The notes beneath the pieces were generated by a model. The model searched no databases. It saw only the letters and a program-made list of their open reading frames with translations, and was not told the DNA's origin. The position numbers were made by a program, and so were the translations under genes. From Amycolatopsis jiangsuensis (GTDB taxonomy: Bacteria > Actinomycetota > Actinomycetes > Mycobacteriales > Pseudonocardiaceae), in NCBI RefSeq assembly GCF_014204865.1, contig NZ_JACHMG010000001.1:7528501-7592500 (forward strand): a DNA stretch of 64,000 bases, read 5' to 3'. Of the stretch, positions 51,353 to 60,057 are shown piece by piece. Position 1 is the first letter of the stretch, and the number at the start of each line of letters is the position of its first letter.

Positions 51353-52292
51353 ACGAGTCCCAGCCGATGCCGAAGATCCCGGGGCCGAAGTCGAGGGCGA
51401 CGGCGTGCACTCCGTCGCCGCTGTCCAGGCGCAGGCTGCGGCGGGCCGGCGGGCCGTCGGCCGCGCGGGAGTACTGCCAGCAGCGGTCCGGCACGGCCTC
51501 CTCGGCGAAGCGGACTTCGAGCAGGTACTCGCGGACGGTGCGGCGGAATTCGCGGTAGTGCGTGGCTCGGCACTGCGGATACGGCGGTCCGGCGTTGGTC
51601 AGGGTGTACTCGATGAGGTGCGTTTCGCCGCGTTCCAGAGCGTGCTCGAACAGCAGCTCGGCCACCAGGATGCCGTGCTCGTCGTCCACCTCGGACCGGC
51701 CGACCCGGCAGTTGCGCACCGGCCGCAGGTCGGGCACCGCGGCCGCGTCGCCCTGGGCGTACACGAGCAGCCAGCGGTCCTGGCCGTCCGCGCCGGACTG
51801 GAACACCGCGCGTGAGGTGACCGCCCGCTGGCCGCCGTCCTCGGCGATCTCGCAGCGGTCGTGCAGGCCGACGAGCTTGAGCTGGTGCTGCTGGTCCAGC
51901 GCGTCCGGCGCGCCGACCCGGTCGAGCAGCGGCTGCAGGATCTCCCGGGTGAAGGTGAGCGGTTCTTCGCCGGTGCGGTCCCGGCGGCTCGCGCCGCGCG
52001 GCCGGGGCGGGGGCAGCAGCCCGAGCAGTGCGCCTGCCGGAACGTCGAGGATTTCCTCCAGCACCCGCACCGCGGCCAGCGATCCGGTGCGTTCGGGCTG
52101 GCGCTTGCCGGACTGCCAGTAGCTGAGCGCGGTGACGCTGACCGCGGTCCCACGGGCCCGCAGCCGCGCCTGGATCCGGTCCAGCGACAGGCCGCTGGTG
52201 GCGATGGCCTCGCGCAGGGCGCTCGCGAACGCGGTCCGGGAGCCCGCCTCGGGGTCCGGACCGATCCGGTCCGCCGGTCGCCGCTGCGTCAT
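51351..52292 (-). CDS. XRE-type regulator with an uncharacterised C-terminal sensor domain
   Basis: 313 residues from the ATG giving MTQRRPADR. The N-terminal helix-turn-helix (FASALREAIATSGLSLDRI, then SVTALSYWQSGKRQPER) is clear. From about residue 115 the sequence is beta-rich with regular short strands, two Cys (one in HDRCEIAED) and repeated Trp/Tyr. I do not recognise this domain, though it appears to be an actinobacterial type of regulator. It is divergent from an SDR gene across 349 bases that hold a strong inverted repeat. Confidence 0.75.
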   Translation of the reverse strand: MTQRRPADRIGPDPEAGSRTAFASALREAIATSGLSLDRIQARLRARGTAVSVTALSYWQSGKRQPERTGSLAAVRVLEEILDVPAGALLGLLPPPRPRGASRRDRTGEEPLTFTREILQPLLDRVGAPDALDQQHQLKLVGLHDRCEIAEDGGQRAVTSRAVFQSGADGQDRWLLVYAQGDAAAVPDLRPVRNCRVGRSEVDDEHGILVAELLFEHALERGETHLIEYTLTNAGPPYPQCRATHYREFRRTVREYLLEVRFAEEAVPDRCWQYSRAADGPPARRSLRLDSGDGVHAVALDFGPGIFGIGWDS

Positions 52293-52641
52293 GGTTGCGC
52301 CGACCACCCCCGCCCGTAACCGACCGTGCCGAACCAGCTACGCCCGACCGTAGCAGGCGTCCGAGCAGGCACGCCGCCGCGGGACTGGGGCGAACGGGCT
52401 AGTACTGGCAACTGTGAACCATTGCCCCGGTCTGTGCTGCCGCGCTTGTATGGCCAGGGCGGACGTGCCGGACCCGCCTCCGGTGCGACGGGAGACTTCG
52501 GCCCCCTGCGCGCGGTCCGCGCCCCGCGCCCGCCGGTGGCCGCACCCGGAACCGGTGGCCCGGCCTGCCCCCAGACGCCGGGCCACCGGTCACCTCGCCG
52601 CCGGGCCGCGGCCGGTGTTACCAGTCGGTAGTATCCGGTCC
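52293..52641. other. 349-bp divergent region with strong inverted repeat and leaderless promoter
   Basis: No gene seen. It contains a perfect 14-12-14 inverted repeat at 52551-52590 and a TAGTAT box at 52629-52634, seven bases before the SDR ATG, the spacing of a leaderless actinobacterial promoter. The rest is GC-rich with no further structure that I can support. Confidence 0.6.
52551..52590. promoter_or_regulatory. Perfect 14-bp inverted repeat upstream of SDR gene
   Basis: ACCGGTGGCCCGGC (52551-52564) pairs exactly with 52577-52590 around 12 bases. It lies 51 bases before the SDR start, directly upstream of a candidate -10 box. It may be an operator for the divergent regulator or a terminator shielding the promoter. 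Confidence 0.6.
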
Positions 52642-53394
52642 ATGGTCCTGCGGAAGAACATCCTCATCACCGGCGCCAGTTCGGGACTCGGCGAGGGCAT
52701 GGCCCGGCAGTTCGCCGCGCGCGGACGCCATCTCGCGCTGTGCGCCCGGCGTACCGAGCGCCTCGACGAGCTCGCGGACGAGCTGCGGGCGGCCTATCCC
52801 GGGATCACGGTGCTCACGCGTGCCCTCGACGTGAACGACCACGACCGGGTGTTCACCGTGTTCGAGGAGTTCCGTGCCGAACTCGGCGGGCTGGACCGGG
52901 TGGTGGTCAACGCCGGGCTGGGCAAGGGGCAGCCGGTGGGCACCGGACGGTTCGACGCCAACCGGGAAACGCTGGAGACCAACCTCGTCGCCGCCGCCGC
53001 GCAGATCGAGGCCGCGACCGGGATCTTCCGCGAGCAGCGCGGCGGGCACCTCGCCGTGGTCTCGTCGTTCAGCGCGATCCGCGGTCTCCCGAAGAACGTC
53101 ACCGCGTACGCCGCTTCGAAAGCCGGGATCTCCTCGTTCGTCGACGGCACGCGGCTGGAACTGCGCGGCCGCGGGATCGCGGTGACCGAGCTCCGTCCCG
53201 GGTACATCGAGTCCGAGATGACCGCTCGCGGCGGCGGGAACCTGCTGATCTCGTCCGCGGAGTCGGGTGCGCGGGCGCTGGTCAAGGCGATCGAGGCGGA
53301 GCCGCGGCGGGCGTACGTGCCGGCTTGGCCGTGGGTGCCGCTGACCCTGGTCATGCGGTTCATCCCCGGCCGGTTCCTCCGCCGGTTCGTCTGA
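52642..53394 (+). CDS. Short-chain dehydrogenase/reductase
   Basis: 250 residues. The cofactor motif is TGASSGLGEGMA near residue 10, NAG follows in VVVNAGLGKG, Ser in VVSSFSA and the Tyr-x3-Lys is YAASK. The cysteine-arginine run ALCARRTERLDEL after the second strand favours NADP. A basic hydrophobic tail (VPLTLVMRFIPGRFLRRFV) may touch the membrane. Substrate unknown. The ATG is probably also the transcript start, given TAGTAT seven bases upstream. A histidine phosphatase gene follows 13 bases later in the same operon. Confidence 0.9.
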   Translation: MVLRKNILITGASSGLGEGMARQFAARGRHLALCARRTERLDELADELRAAYPGITVLTRALDVNDHDRVFTVFEEFRAELGGLDRVVVNAGLGKGQPVGTGRFDANRETLETNLVAAAAQIEAATGIFREQRGGHLAVVSSFSAIRGLPKNVTAYAASKAGISSFVDGTRLELRGRGIAVTELRPGYIESEMTARGGGNLLISSAESGARALVKAIEAEPRRAYVPAWPWVPLTLVMRFIPGRFLRRFV

Positions 53395-53407
53395 AGGGGC
53401 ACGGCCG

Positions 53408-54064
53408 ATGGGTGCGCTCTACCTGGTGCGGCACGGTCAGGCGTCGTTCGGTGCGGCGGACTACGACGCGTTGTCCCCGCTCGGGTTCGAACAGTCCACT
53501 GTGGTCGGTGCGGAGCTGCGCCGGCGCGGGGTGGAGTTCTCGCAGGTGCGCTCGGGCACCCTCGCCCGGCAGCGGGACACCGCGGCGACCGCGATGAAGG
53601 CGCTGGGTTGCGACGTGCCGGTGATCGAGGACCCGCGCTGGAACGAGTACGACCACGTGGACATCTCGGCCCACCACGCCGGTGGTGCGCCGCAGGAGGA
53701 TTCGCGGGCCTACCAGAGCGTGCTCGACGCCGCGCTCGCCGCGTGGGTCGAGGCGGGCGACAGCGGGCCGTGTGCGGAGACCTGGCCGGCCTTCCGCGCA
53801 CGCTGCGCCGCGGCGCTCGCCGATCTCGTGGCGGCACTGGGCAAGGGTGAGCACGCGCTGGTGTTCACCTCCGGCGGCGTGCTCGGCGCGCTGGCGGGAA
53901 CGGTGCTGGGCGTCCCGGAGACCGGCCTGCTGAAACTCAACCGCGTCACCGTCAACACCGGGATCACGAAGCTGACTTCCGGACGGGGCGGAGTGAACCT
54001 GGTGTCCTACAACGAGCACGCGCACCTCGAAGGCGAGGCGGCGCGGCTGCTCAGCTACCGCTAG
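53408..54064 (+). CDS. Histidine-phosphatase-family protein with non-canonical second site
   Basis: 218 residues. The nucleophile motif YLVRHGQASFG lies at the N-terminus, and the Arg/Glu residues in RQRDTAATAMKALG and WNEYDH fit the SixA/PGAM fold. Where the second catalytic His (SHGG) is usual, the sequence has FTSGGVLGA. This TSGG variant recurs in some actinobacterial members, but activity cannot be assumed. Substrate unknown. It follows the SDR by 13 bases and ends 135 bases before the RHS toxin gene. Confidence 0.85.
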   Translation: MGALYLVRHGQASFGAADYDALSPLGFEQSTVVGAELRRRGVEFSQVRSGTLARQRDTAATAMKALGCDVPVIEDPRWNEYDHVDISAHHAGGAPQEDSRAYQSVLDAALAAWVEAGDSGPCAETWPAFRARCAAALADLVAALGKGEHALVFTSGGVLGALAGTVLGVPETGLLKLNRVTVNTGITKLTSGRGGVNLVSYNEHAHLEGEAARLLSYR

Positions 54065-54199
54065 CAGGCGCCGGGTCGAGCAAGCCGAGGGGCACCATCG
54101 GTACCCGTTTGCGCAGGGTTGCCGACGTGCGGCTCACCGGGCCGCGGATCTTGTTAGGCTGCAAGGAGCAGGACGTCTTCAGGGCTGTGGGGGGTTTTG

Positions 54200-57100
54200 G
54201 TGTCCAATCCGCTGGTCGCGCAGCCGAAGGAGACGTCGGCGGTCGCCGGGGTTCCCTTGCTCGAGGACGCGACCGGACTGAAGGACGCGATCGAGAGCAA
54301 GAACTGGGCGGCGGTCGCGATCGGCGCGGTCGGCACCGCTCTCGACGTACTCACCGCGGTGATGGACCCGTTCGGCGCGATCTTCGCCGCCGGGGTCGGC
54401 TGGCTGATGGAGCACGTCGGCCCGTTGAAGGAAGCCCTCGACGCGTTGACGGGGAACGCGGACGAGATCCAGGCGCAGGCCGAAACCTGGACCAACGTCG
54501 CGAAAGAACTCGAAGCCGTCTCCATCGAACTGACCGAACTGGTCAAAAAGGACCTGCAGGACTGGAAAGGCGACGCCGCCGACGCCTACCGCACCCGGGC
54601 CGACGACACGTCGAAGCTGATCGCCAGCGCGCAAAAGGGCAGCGAAGGTGCCGCCAGTGGCGTGCAAACCGCCGGTGAAGTCGTCGCGGCGGTGCGGTCC
54701 CTGGTTCGCGACACCATCGCCGACCTGGTGGGACACCTGATTTCCTGGGCGTTGCAGGTGGTGTTCACGCTGGGGATCGGGATGACCTGGGTGGTGCCGC
54801 AGGTGGTGTCCGCGGTGGCCAAGACCGCGTCGAAGATCACCGAGGTCACCACCAAGCTGGTCAAGGCGCTCAAAGCGCTGATGCCGCTGCTGAAAAAGGC
54901 CGGGACGCTGTTCGAAGACGCCGGGAAGGCGTTGAAGAAGATCCAGGGCGGCAAGGGCGGCCCGGGAGGCACGCCCAAGGACATCAAGACCGAGCCGGGA
55001 GGTGGGAAGAGCAGGAGCAACCCGGACGAGGACAACGGCTCCACGCACACCGCCGGTGCCGAGGACGGCCACCAGGGCGGTGGGTCGAACAACACCCGCT
55101 CCACCAGCGACAACAACCATCAGGGCAGCGAAGACCAGGGCGGCGGAGGTAGCCAGGGCGGTCAGGGGGAAGCCGGCCACGGCAACGGATCCCGGGGCAC
55201 CGACGACACCGAGGCGCAGGGCATCCGGGGCCAGGGCAAGAACGACCGCTCGCCGGGCCAAGAACGCTGTGAGACAGACCCGGTCGTCGTGTCGACCGGG
55301 CAGATGGTGATGGAAGAGGTGGACGCCACCCTGCTCGGCGTGCTTCCACTGGTGTTCCGGCGCACGCACCTCTCCGGGTACCGCGCGGGACTTTCCCTCG
55401 GTGGTGCCTGGGTGTCCACTGTGGACCAACGGATCGAGGCCGACGAGCACGGGGTCAGCTTCGCCGCCGAGGACGGCACCCTGCAGCGTTATCCGGTGCC
55501 GGGCCCGGATTCCTGGGTGCTCGCCGAGTCCGGTCCGCACCGGCCGCTGAAGCGGGTACCGGACGGTGGGTACTTCATCGAGGACTCCGGACGAGGACTG
55601 CTGCTCTACTTCGCGCCGGGCGCGGAGCGGTCGCTGCTGGCCAGGGTGACCGATCGCCAGGACAACGCGTTCGAGATCGTCCGCGCCGAAGACGGCACGC
55701 CGCGGGAAATCCGGCATACCGCCGGGCATCGCCTTCGCCTGGAAACCCGCGACGGGCTCGTCACCGCGTTGTTCGCGGTCTCCGGGGACGGCGAGGCCGA
55801 AGTGGTCCGCTACGGATACGCCGACCGGAACCTGGTCTCGGTCACCAATCCGTCCGGGCAGGCCATGCAGTACCGCTACGACGGCACCGGTCGCATCGTG
55901 GGCTGGACCGACCGCAACGGCGAGTGGTTCCGCTACCAGTACGACCAGAACGGCCGCGTGGTGCGCACCGAGGGCTCGGGTGGGTTCCTCGACTGCGTGC
56001 TCGAATACGACCCGGAGAACCGGATCACCAGGTCCACCGACGCGCTCGGGCACACCACCGAGTTCCACTTCAGCGAAGCCGGCCAGTTGCTGCGCGAGAT
56101 CAACCCGCTCGGGCAGGAGACGGCCTTGGAGTGGGATGCCCGGGACAACCTGCTCAGCTCGACCGATCCGCTGGGCCGCACCACCCGGTACCGCTACGAC
56201 GAGGCCGGCAACCTGACCGCTCAGATCCGCCCGGGCGGTGCCGAACGCCGCTGGGAACGGGACGAGGCGGGGCGTGCGGTCGCGGTGCACGAGGCGCCGG
56301 GCGTGGTCACCCGCTACGAGTACGACCAGCGGGGCAACGTGACCAAGGTGGTGGCGCCGGACGGCGCGACCACCGGGTACCGCTACGGCGGGCAAGGCGC
56401 GCTCGTCGCGGTGACCGATCCGGTCGGCGGGGTCACCACGCTGGTCAACGACCCGGCCGGCCTGGTCGTCGCGGTGACCGGCCCGCGAGGCGGGGTCACC
56501 CGCTTCGCCCGGGACGAGTTCGGCCGGGTCGTCGCGGTGACCGACCCGGTCGGCGGGGTGGAGCGCTTCGGCTACACCACCGACGGGCGGCTCGCCTGGC
56601 ATCAGACCCCGGACGGCGGCCAGGAACGGTGGGCGCTGGACGGCGAGGGCAACGACCGGGTGCACCTGAGCGCGGCCGGCACGATCACCCGCCGCGACTA
56701 CGGCGGTTTCGACCTGCCCGTGGCGCAGGTTCGCCCGGACGGCAGCCGGCTCGCCTTCACCTACGACCTGCAGCTGCGGCCGGAGACGGTGACCACCGAG
56801 CAGGGCCAGGTCTGGCGCTACGAGTGGGACGCGGCGGGAAACCTGATCCGGGAGACGGACTTCACCGGCGGCGTGACCACCTTCGGCTACGACGCGGCCG
56901 GACGGCTCGTCGAGCGAGTCAGTCCGGACGGGCAGCGCACGACGTTCCGCTACGACCCGGCCGGGAATCTCGCCGAACAGCGCACCGGAGACCTCAGCAC
57001 CAGGTTCGAGTTCAGCGGCACCGGGCACCTGCTCTCGGTCGACGACGGCACCACGCGAGTGAGTTATGAGCGGGACGCGGTGGGCCGCGTCGTCGCCGAG

Positions 57101-59128
57101 ACCGTCAACGGCCGGACGGTGCGCTCCGCTTACGACGCCGAGGGCCGGCTGGTGCACCGGGTCACCCCGTCCGGTGCGGAAAGCTCGTGGCAGTACGACG
57201 CCGCCGGGCTGCCGGTCGCGGCCCGGCTGGCCGGGCGGGACCTGCGGTTCGTGCACGATCCGCTCGGCCGTGAGGTGCGCCGCACCCTCGGTACCGGCGC
57301 GACCCTGCTGCAGACCTGGACGCCGGGCTCGCAGCTGGCGTCCCAGGAGATCACCGACCACTTCAGCGCCACCCACCAGCAGCGCTCCTACGGCTACCGG
57401 GCGGACGGGGAGCTGGTCACGCTGCAGGACCGCCTCGGCGGCCCGCGCCGGTTCGACCTCGACCCGCTCGGCCGGGTCACCGAAGTGCGGTCGGCGCAGG
57501 GACCCGAGTCCTACCGCTATGACACCACCGGGAACGTCACCGAGGCATCCTGGCCCACCGCGGAAACCGACCTGGTCGGCCGCCGGACGTTCGCCGGCTC
57601 GCTGGTCACCGAGGCCGGCGGGATGCGCTACGCGCACGACCGGCGGGGGCGGGTCGTGCTGCGGGAACGCACCATGCCCGGCGGCGCGAAACTGACCTGG
57701 CGGTTCACCTGGACCGACGAAAACCGGCTCGTCGCGGTCGTGGTGCCGGACGGCAGCAGCTGGCGCTACACCTACGACGCGCTGGGCCGCCGGGTGGCCA
57801 AGGAACATTTCGCGCTCGACGGGCACACCTCGCTCGAACGCGTCGAGTTCACCTGGGACGGGCCGGCCCTGGTGGAGGAGGCACGGGACACGCCCGTCGG
57901 GCGGCAGGTCACCGTGTGGGACTACGCACCGGGCAACGAGCACCGCCCGCTCGCGCAACGCGGCCGGACGGCCCGGCCGGGGCAGGACTGGGTGGACACC
58001 CGGTTCCACGCCATCGTCACCGATCTGGCCGGCAGGCCTGCGGAGCTGGTCGACGACGACGGCCGGATCATCTGGTGCGGCCGCACCAGTGTGTACGGCG
58101 CCCCGGCCGGTCCGGGATCAGCCGAGGCGACCCCACTGCGCTTCCCCGGCCAGTATTTCGACGCCGAGACCGGGCTGCACTACAACCTGCAGCGCTACTA
58201 CGACCCGGTGACCGCCCGCTACCTCAGCCTCGACCCGATCGGCCTCGAAGCCGGACCGAATCCTTATGCCTACGTGGACAACCCGTTCGGCGAGATGGAC
58301 CCGCTGGGCCTGACTCCGGGGTCCTGCAAGGACAAACCCAAGCTGAAGCTCGATACGCAGCTGGGGAACAACCCGGTGATGCAGTCGGGCGGCGGGAAGT
58401 ACAGCCAGTCCCCCAACGGCAGCTGGTACAAGGAAGGACCACCCGGCGGGAAGAACAAGGGCAAGTCGAACCGGGTGTCGTCCGGGATGAACAATCCGTC
58501 CTGGACAAGGATTGCCGGCATGCCGGAAAGGTACGAAAAAGCCCTGTCCAACCCGCAGGACATGCCGTCCGGTCTCACCCAGAAGCAAAAAAACGACTGG
58601 ATGCAGAAGCACGGCGAGTTCCACACGGTGCACCAGGACGGCACGCCCGACCGGAGCGGTGTCCCGAAGAAGGACGCGATCATGGGGCACAACAAATCGG
58701 CGGGCGATCACTGGAATTATCCCGGGCACAAGCAGTCCATTCCGGAAAACAAGCACTACAACAGCCAGAGCAGCAGTTACGGCCAGATCGAGTACGGCCC
58801 CACCTCGTCGGGTACCGGATCGCAGGAAAACCCGTACCGGCAGCCGCGCCCGGACATCAACTCCTACGGCGGCTACACCAACCCGGCGCATCCCGATTAC
58901 ACCGGTGGTCCCTGGAGTTCCTGGTCGCACGATCCGAACGGCCTGCCACCGGACTCGCACGCCGTCCATCCACCGGACAAGCCGGGCGAAGAGTGGACCC
59001 GGATCCCCCAGGCGCCGACCGACGAACGGTTCCCGGACCTGCCGTTCTCGCGGGACGACTCGGTGCCGGACCACACTCCGCCCGGCTCCCCGACGGGGCC
59101 GCCGGCCAAGCGCCCGAGGCTCGGCTGA
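54200..59128 (+). CDS. WXG/RHS polymorphic toxin with HNH/EndoVII-like tip
   Basis: 1642 residues from the GTG at 54200 (a TTG three bases earlier also reads). Residues 1-250 are helical with a WXG motif at 122-124 (DWKGDAADAY), suggesting ESX export. A Gly/Ser/Asn-rich linker spans about 250-355. DUF6531 starts at DPVVVSTGQM, then more than twenty YD/RHS repeats, and the core GQYFDAETGLHYN (from 1317) ends at DPLGL (1367-1371). The tip (1372-1642) has lower GC and holds GHNKSAGDHWN with Gly1496-His1497 and a downstream Glu1531, resembling GH-E/HNH-EndoVII nucleases. A Pro-rich tail ends AKRPRLG. The next gene overlaps its stop by one base. Confidence 0.88.
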   Translation: MSNPLVAQPKETSAVAGVPLLEDATGLKDAIESKNWAAVAIGAVGTALDVLTAVMDPFGAIFAAGVGWLMEHVGPLKEALDALTGNADEIQAQAETWTNVAKELEAVSIELTELVKKDLQDWKGDAADAYRTRADDTSKLIASAQKGSEGAASGVQTAGEVVAAVRSLVRDTIADLVGHLISWALQVVFTLGIGMTWVVPQVVSAVAKTASKITEVTTKLVKALKALMPLLKKAGTLFEDAGKALKKIQGGKGGPGGTPKDIKTEPGGGKSRSNPDEDNGSTHTAGAEDGHQGGGSNNTRSTSDNNHQGSEDQGGGGSQGGQGEAGHGNGSRGTDDTEAQGIRGQGKNDRSPGQERCETDPVVVSTGQMVMEEVDATLLGVLPLVFRRTHLSGYRAGLSLGGAWVSTVDQRIEADEHGVSFAAEDGTLQRYPVPGPDSWVLAESGPHRPLKRVPDGGYFIEDSGRGLLLYFAPGAERSLLARVTDRQDNAFEIVRAEDGTPREIRHTAGHRLRLETRDGLVTALFAVSGDGEAEVVRYGYADRNLVSVTNPSGQAMQYRYDGTGRIVGWTDRNGEWFRYQYDQNGRVVRTEGSGGFLDCVLEYDPENRITRSTDALGHTTEFHFSEAGQLLREINPLGQETALEWDARDNLLSSTDPLGRTTRYRYDEAGNLTAQIRPGGAERRWERDEAGRAVAVHEAPGVVTRYEYDQRGNVTKVVAPDGATTGYRYGGQGALVAVTDPVGGVTTLVNDPAGLVVAVTGPRGGVTRFARDEFGRVVAVTDPVGGVERFGYTTDGRLAWHQTPDGGQERWALDGEGNDRVHLSAAGTITRRDYGGFDLPVAQVRPDGSRLAFTYDLQLRPETVTTEQGQVWRYEWDAAGNLIRETDFTGGVTTFGYDAAGRLVERVSPDGQRTTFRYDPAGNLAEQRTGDLSTRFEFSGTGHLLSVDDGTTRVSYERDAVGRVVAETVNGRTVRSAYDAEGRLVHRVTPSGAESSWQYDAAGLPVAARLAGRDLRFVHDPLGREVRRTLGTGATLLQTWTPGSQLASQEITDHFSATHQQRSYGYRADGELVTLQDRLGGPRRFDLDPLGRVTEVRSAQGPESYRYDTTGNVTEASWPTAETDLVGRRTFAGSLVTEAGGMRYAHDRRGRVVLRERTMPGGAKLTWRFTWTDENRLVAVVVPDGSSWRYTYDALGRRVAKEHFALDGHTSLERVEFTWDGPALVEEARDTPVGRQVTVWDYAPGNEHRPLAQRGRTARPGQDWVDTRFHAIVTDLAGRPAELVDDDGRIIWCGRTSVYGAPAGPGSAEATPLRFPGQYFDAETGLHYNLQRYYDPVTARYLSLDPIGLEAGPNPYAYVDNPFGEMDPLGLTPGSCKDKPKLKLDTQLGNNPVMQSGGGKYSQSPNGSWYKEGPPGGKNKGKSNRVSSGMNNPSWTRIAGMPERYEKALSNPQDMPSGLTQKQKNDWMQKHGEFHTVHQDGTPDRSGVPKKDAIMGHNKSAGDHWNYPGHKQSIPENKHYNSQSSSYGQIEYGPTSSGTGSQENPYRQPRPDINSYGGYTNPAHPDYTGGPWSSWSHDPNGLPPDSHAVHPPDKPGEEWTRIPQAPTDERFPDLPFSRDDSVPDHTPPGSPTGPPAKRPRLG

Positions 59129-60057
59129 TGCGGCCGGGGACGTTCGGTGAGGTCACGGTCGTGCCGGTGAACGGGCACGCGCCGGAGGATGTGGTCGTCG
59201 ATGCCCAGGGCCGGGTGTACACCGGCGTCGAGGACGGCCGGATCCTGCGGGTGTCGCCGGACGGCCGGCGAATCGACGTGCTCGGCGACACCGGCGGCCG
59301 TCCGCTCGGGCTGGAGCTCTACGGCGACGACGAGCTGATCGTCTGCGACGCCCGTGCGGGCCTGCTCAGCATGCCGCTGGCGGGCGGTCCGGTCCGCACG
59401 CTCGCCACTTCCGGGGCCGGGCTGGACTTCGTGTTCTGCAACAACGCCGCGGTGGCCGCGGACGGCACGATCTACTTCACCGACTCCTCCCGCCGGTTCG
59501 GCATCGACCGCTGGCGCGACGACCTGATCGAGCAGACCGGCGGCGGCCGCCTGCTGCGCCGTACCCCGGACGGCGAGATCACGCTGATTGCCGACGGCCT
59601 TCAGTTCGCCAACGGGGTGGCGCTGCCGCCGGACGAGTCGTTCGTGGCGGTCGCCGAGACCGGCGCCGGCCGGATCGCGCGCGTGTGGCTGCACGGCGAC
59701 CGGGCCGGGGAACGGGACCTGCTGATCGACGACCTGCCGGGGCTGCCGGACAACATCGCCACCGGCAGCGACGGTCTGATCTGGATCGCCGTGCCGAGTC
59801 CGCTGGTCGGCGCACTGACTGTCGCGCGTCGGTTGCCCGGTCCGCTGCGGGCGGCGGTTCGTGCCTTGCCTGCGGGGATGCAGCCGAGTCCGGGGCCGGT
59901 GGTGGCTGCGCTCGGCGTGTCGGCGGACGGCGGGGTGGTTCATGAGCTGCGCGGTGAAATTCCGGGTTTCCGGATGTTGGTGGGTGTGCGTGAACACGGC
60001 GGGCGTGTGTGGTTCGGCTCGCTGGCGAACGACGCGATCGCTTGCATCGATCTCTGA
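59128..60057 (+). CDS. SMP-30/gluconolactonase-like beta-propeller protein
   Basis: 309 residues. Repeated blades such as PEDVVVDAQGRVYTGVEDGRI, NNAAVAADGTIYFTDSS and DNIATGSDGLIWIAVPSP in parts fit the six-bladed SMP-30/strictosidine-synthase fold, with the metal or active-site residues expected on loops. Family members act as lactonases or hydrolases. The ATG overlaps the toxin stop (TGATG), so it is translationally coupled to the toxin and sits where an immunity gene would be expected. It has no resemblance to known immunity proteins. Part of its 3' end is copied in the intergenic DNA that follows. Confidence 0.85.
   Translation: MRPGTFGEVTVVPVNGHAPEDVVVDAQGRVYTGVEDGRILRVSPDGRRIDVLGDTGGRPLGLELYGDDELIVCDARAGLLSMPLAGGPVRTLATSGAGLDFVFCNNAAVAADGTIYFTDSSRRFGIDRWRDDLIEQTGGGRLLRRTPDGEITLIADGLQFANGVALPPDESFVAVAETGAGRIARVWLHGDRAGERDLLIDDLPGLPDNIATGSDGLIWIAVPSPLVGALTVARRLPGPLRAAVRALPAGMQPSPGPVVAALGVSADGGVVHELRGEIPGFRMLVGVREHGGRVWFGSLANDAIACIDL

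Noticed and set aside
54179..58009. A 1276-residue minus-strand frame opposite the RHS toxin
   Set aside because: Antisense of RHS repeats; its apparent regularity comes from the repeats on the other strand.
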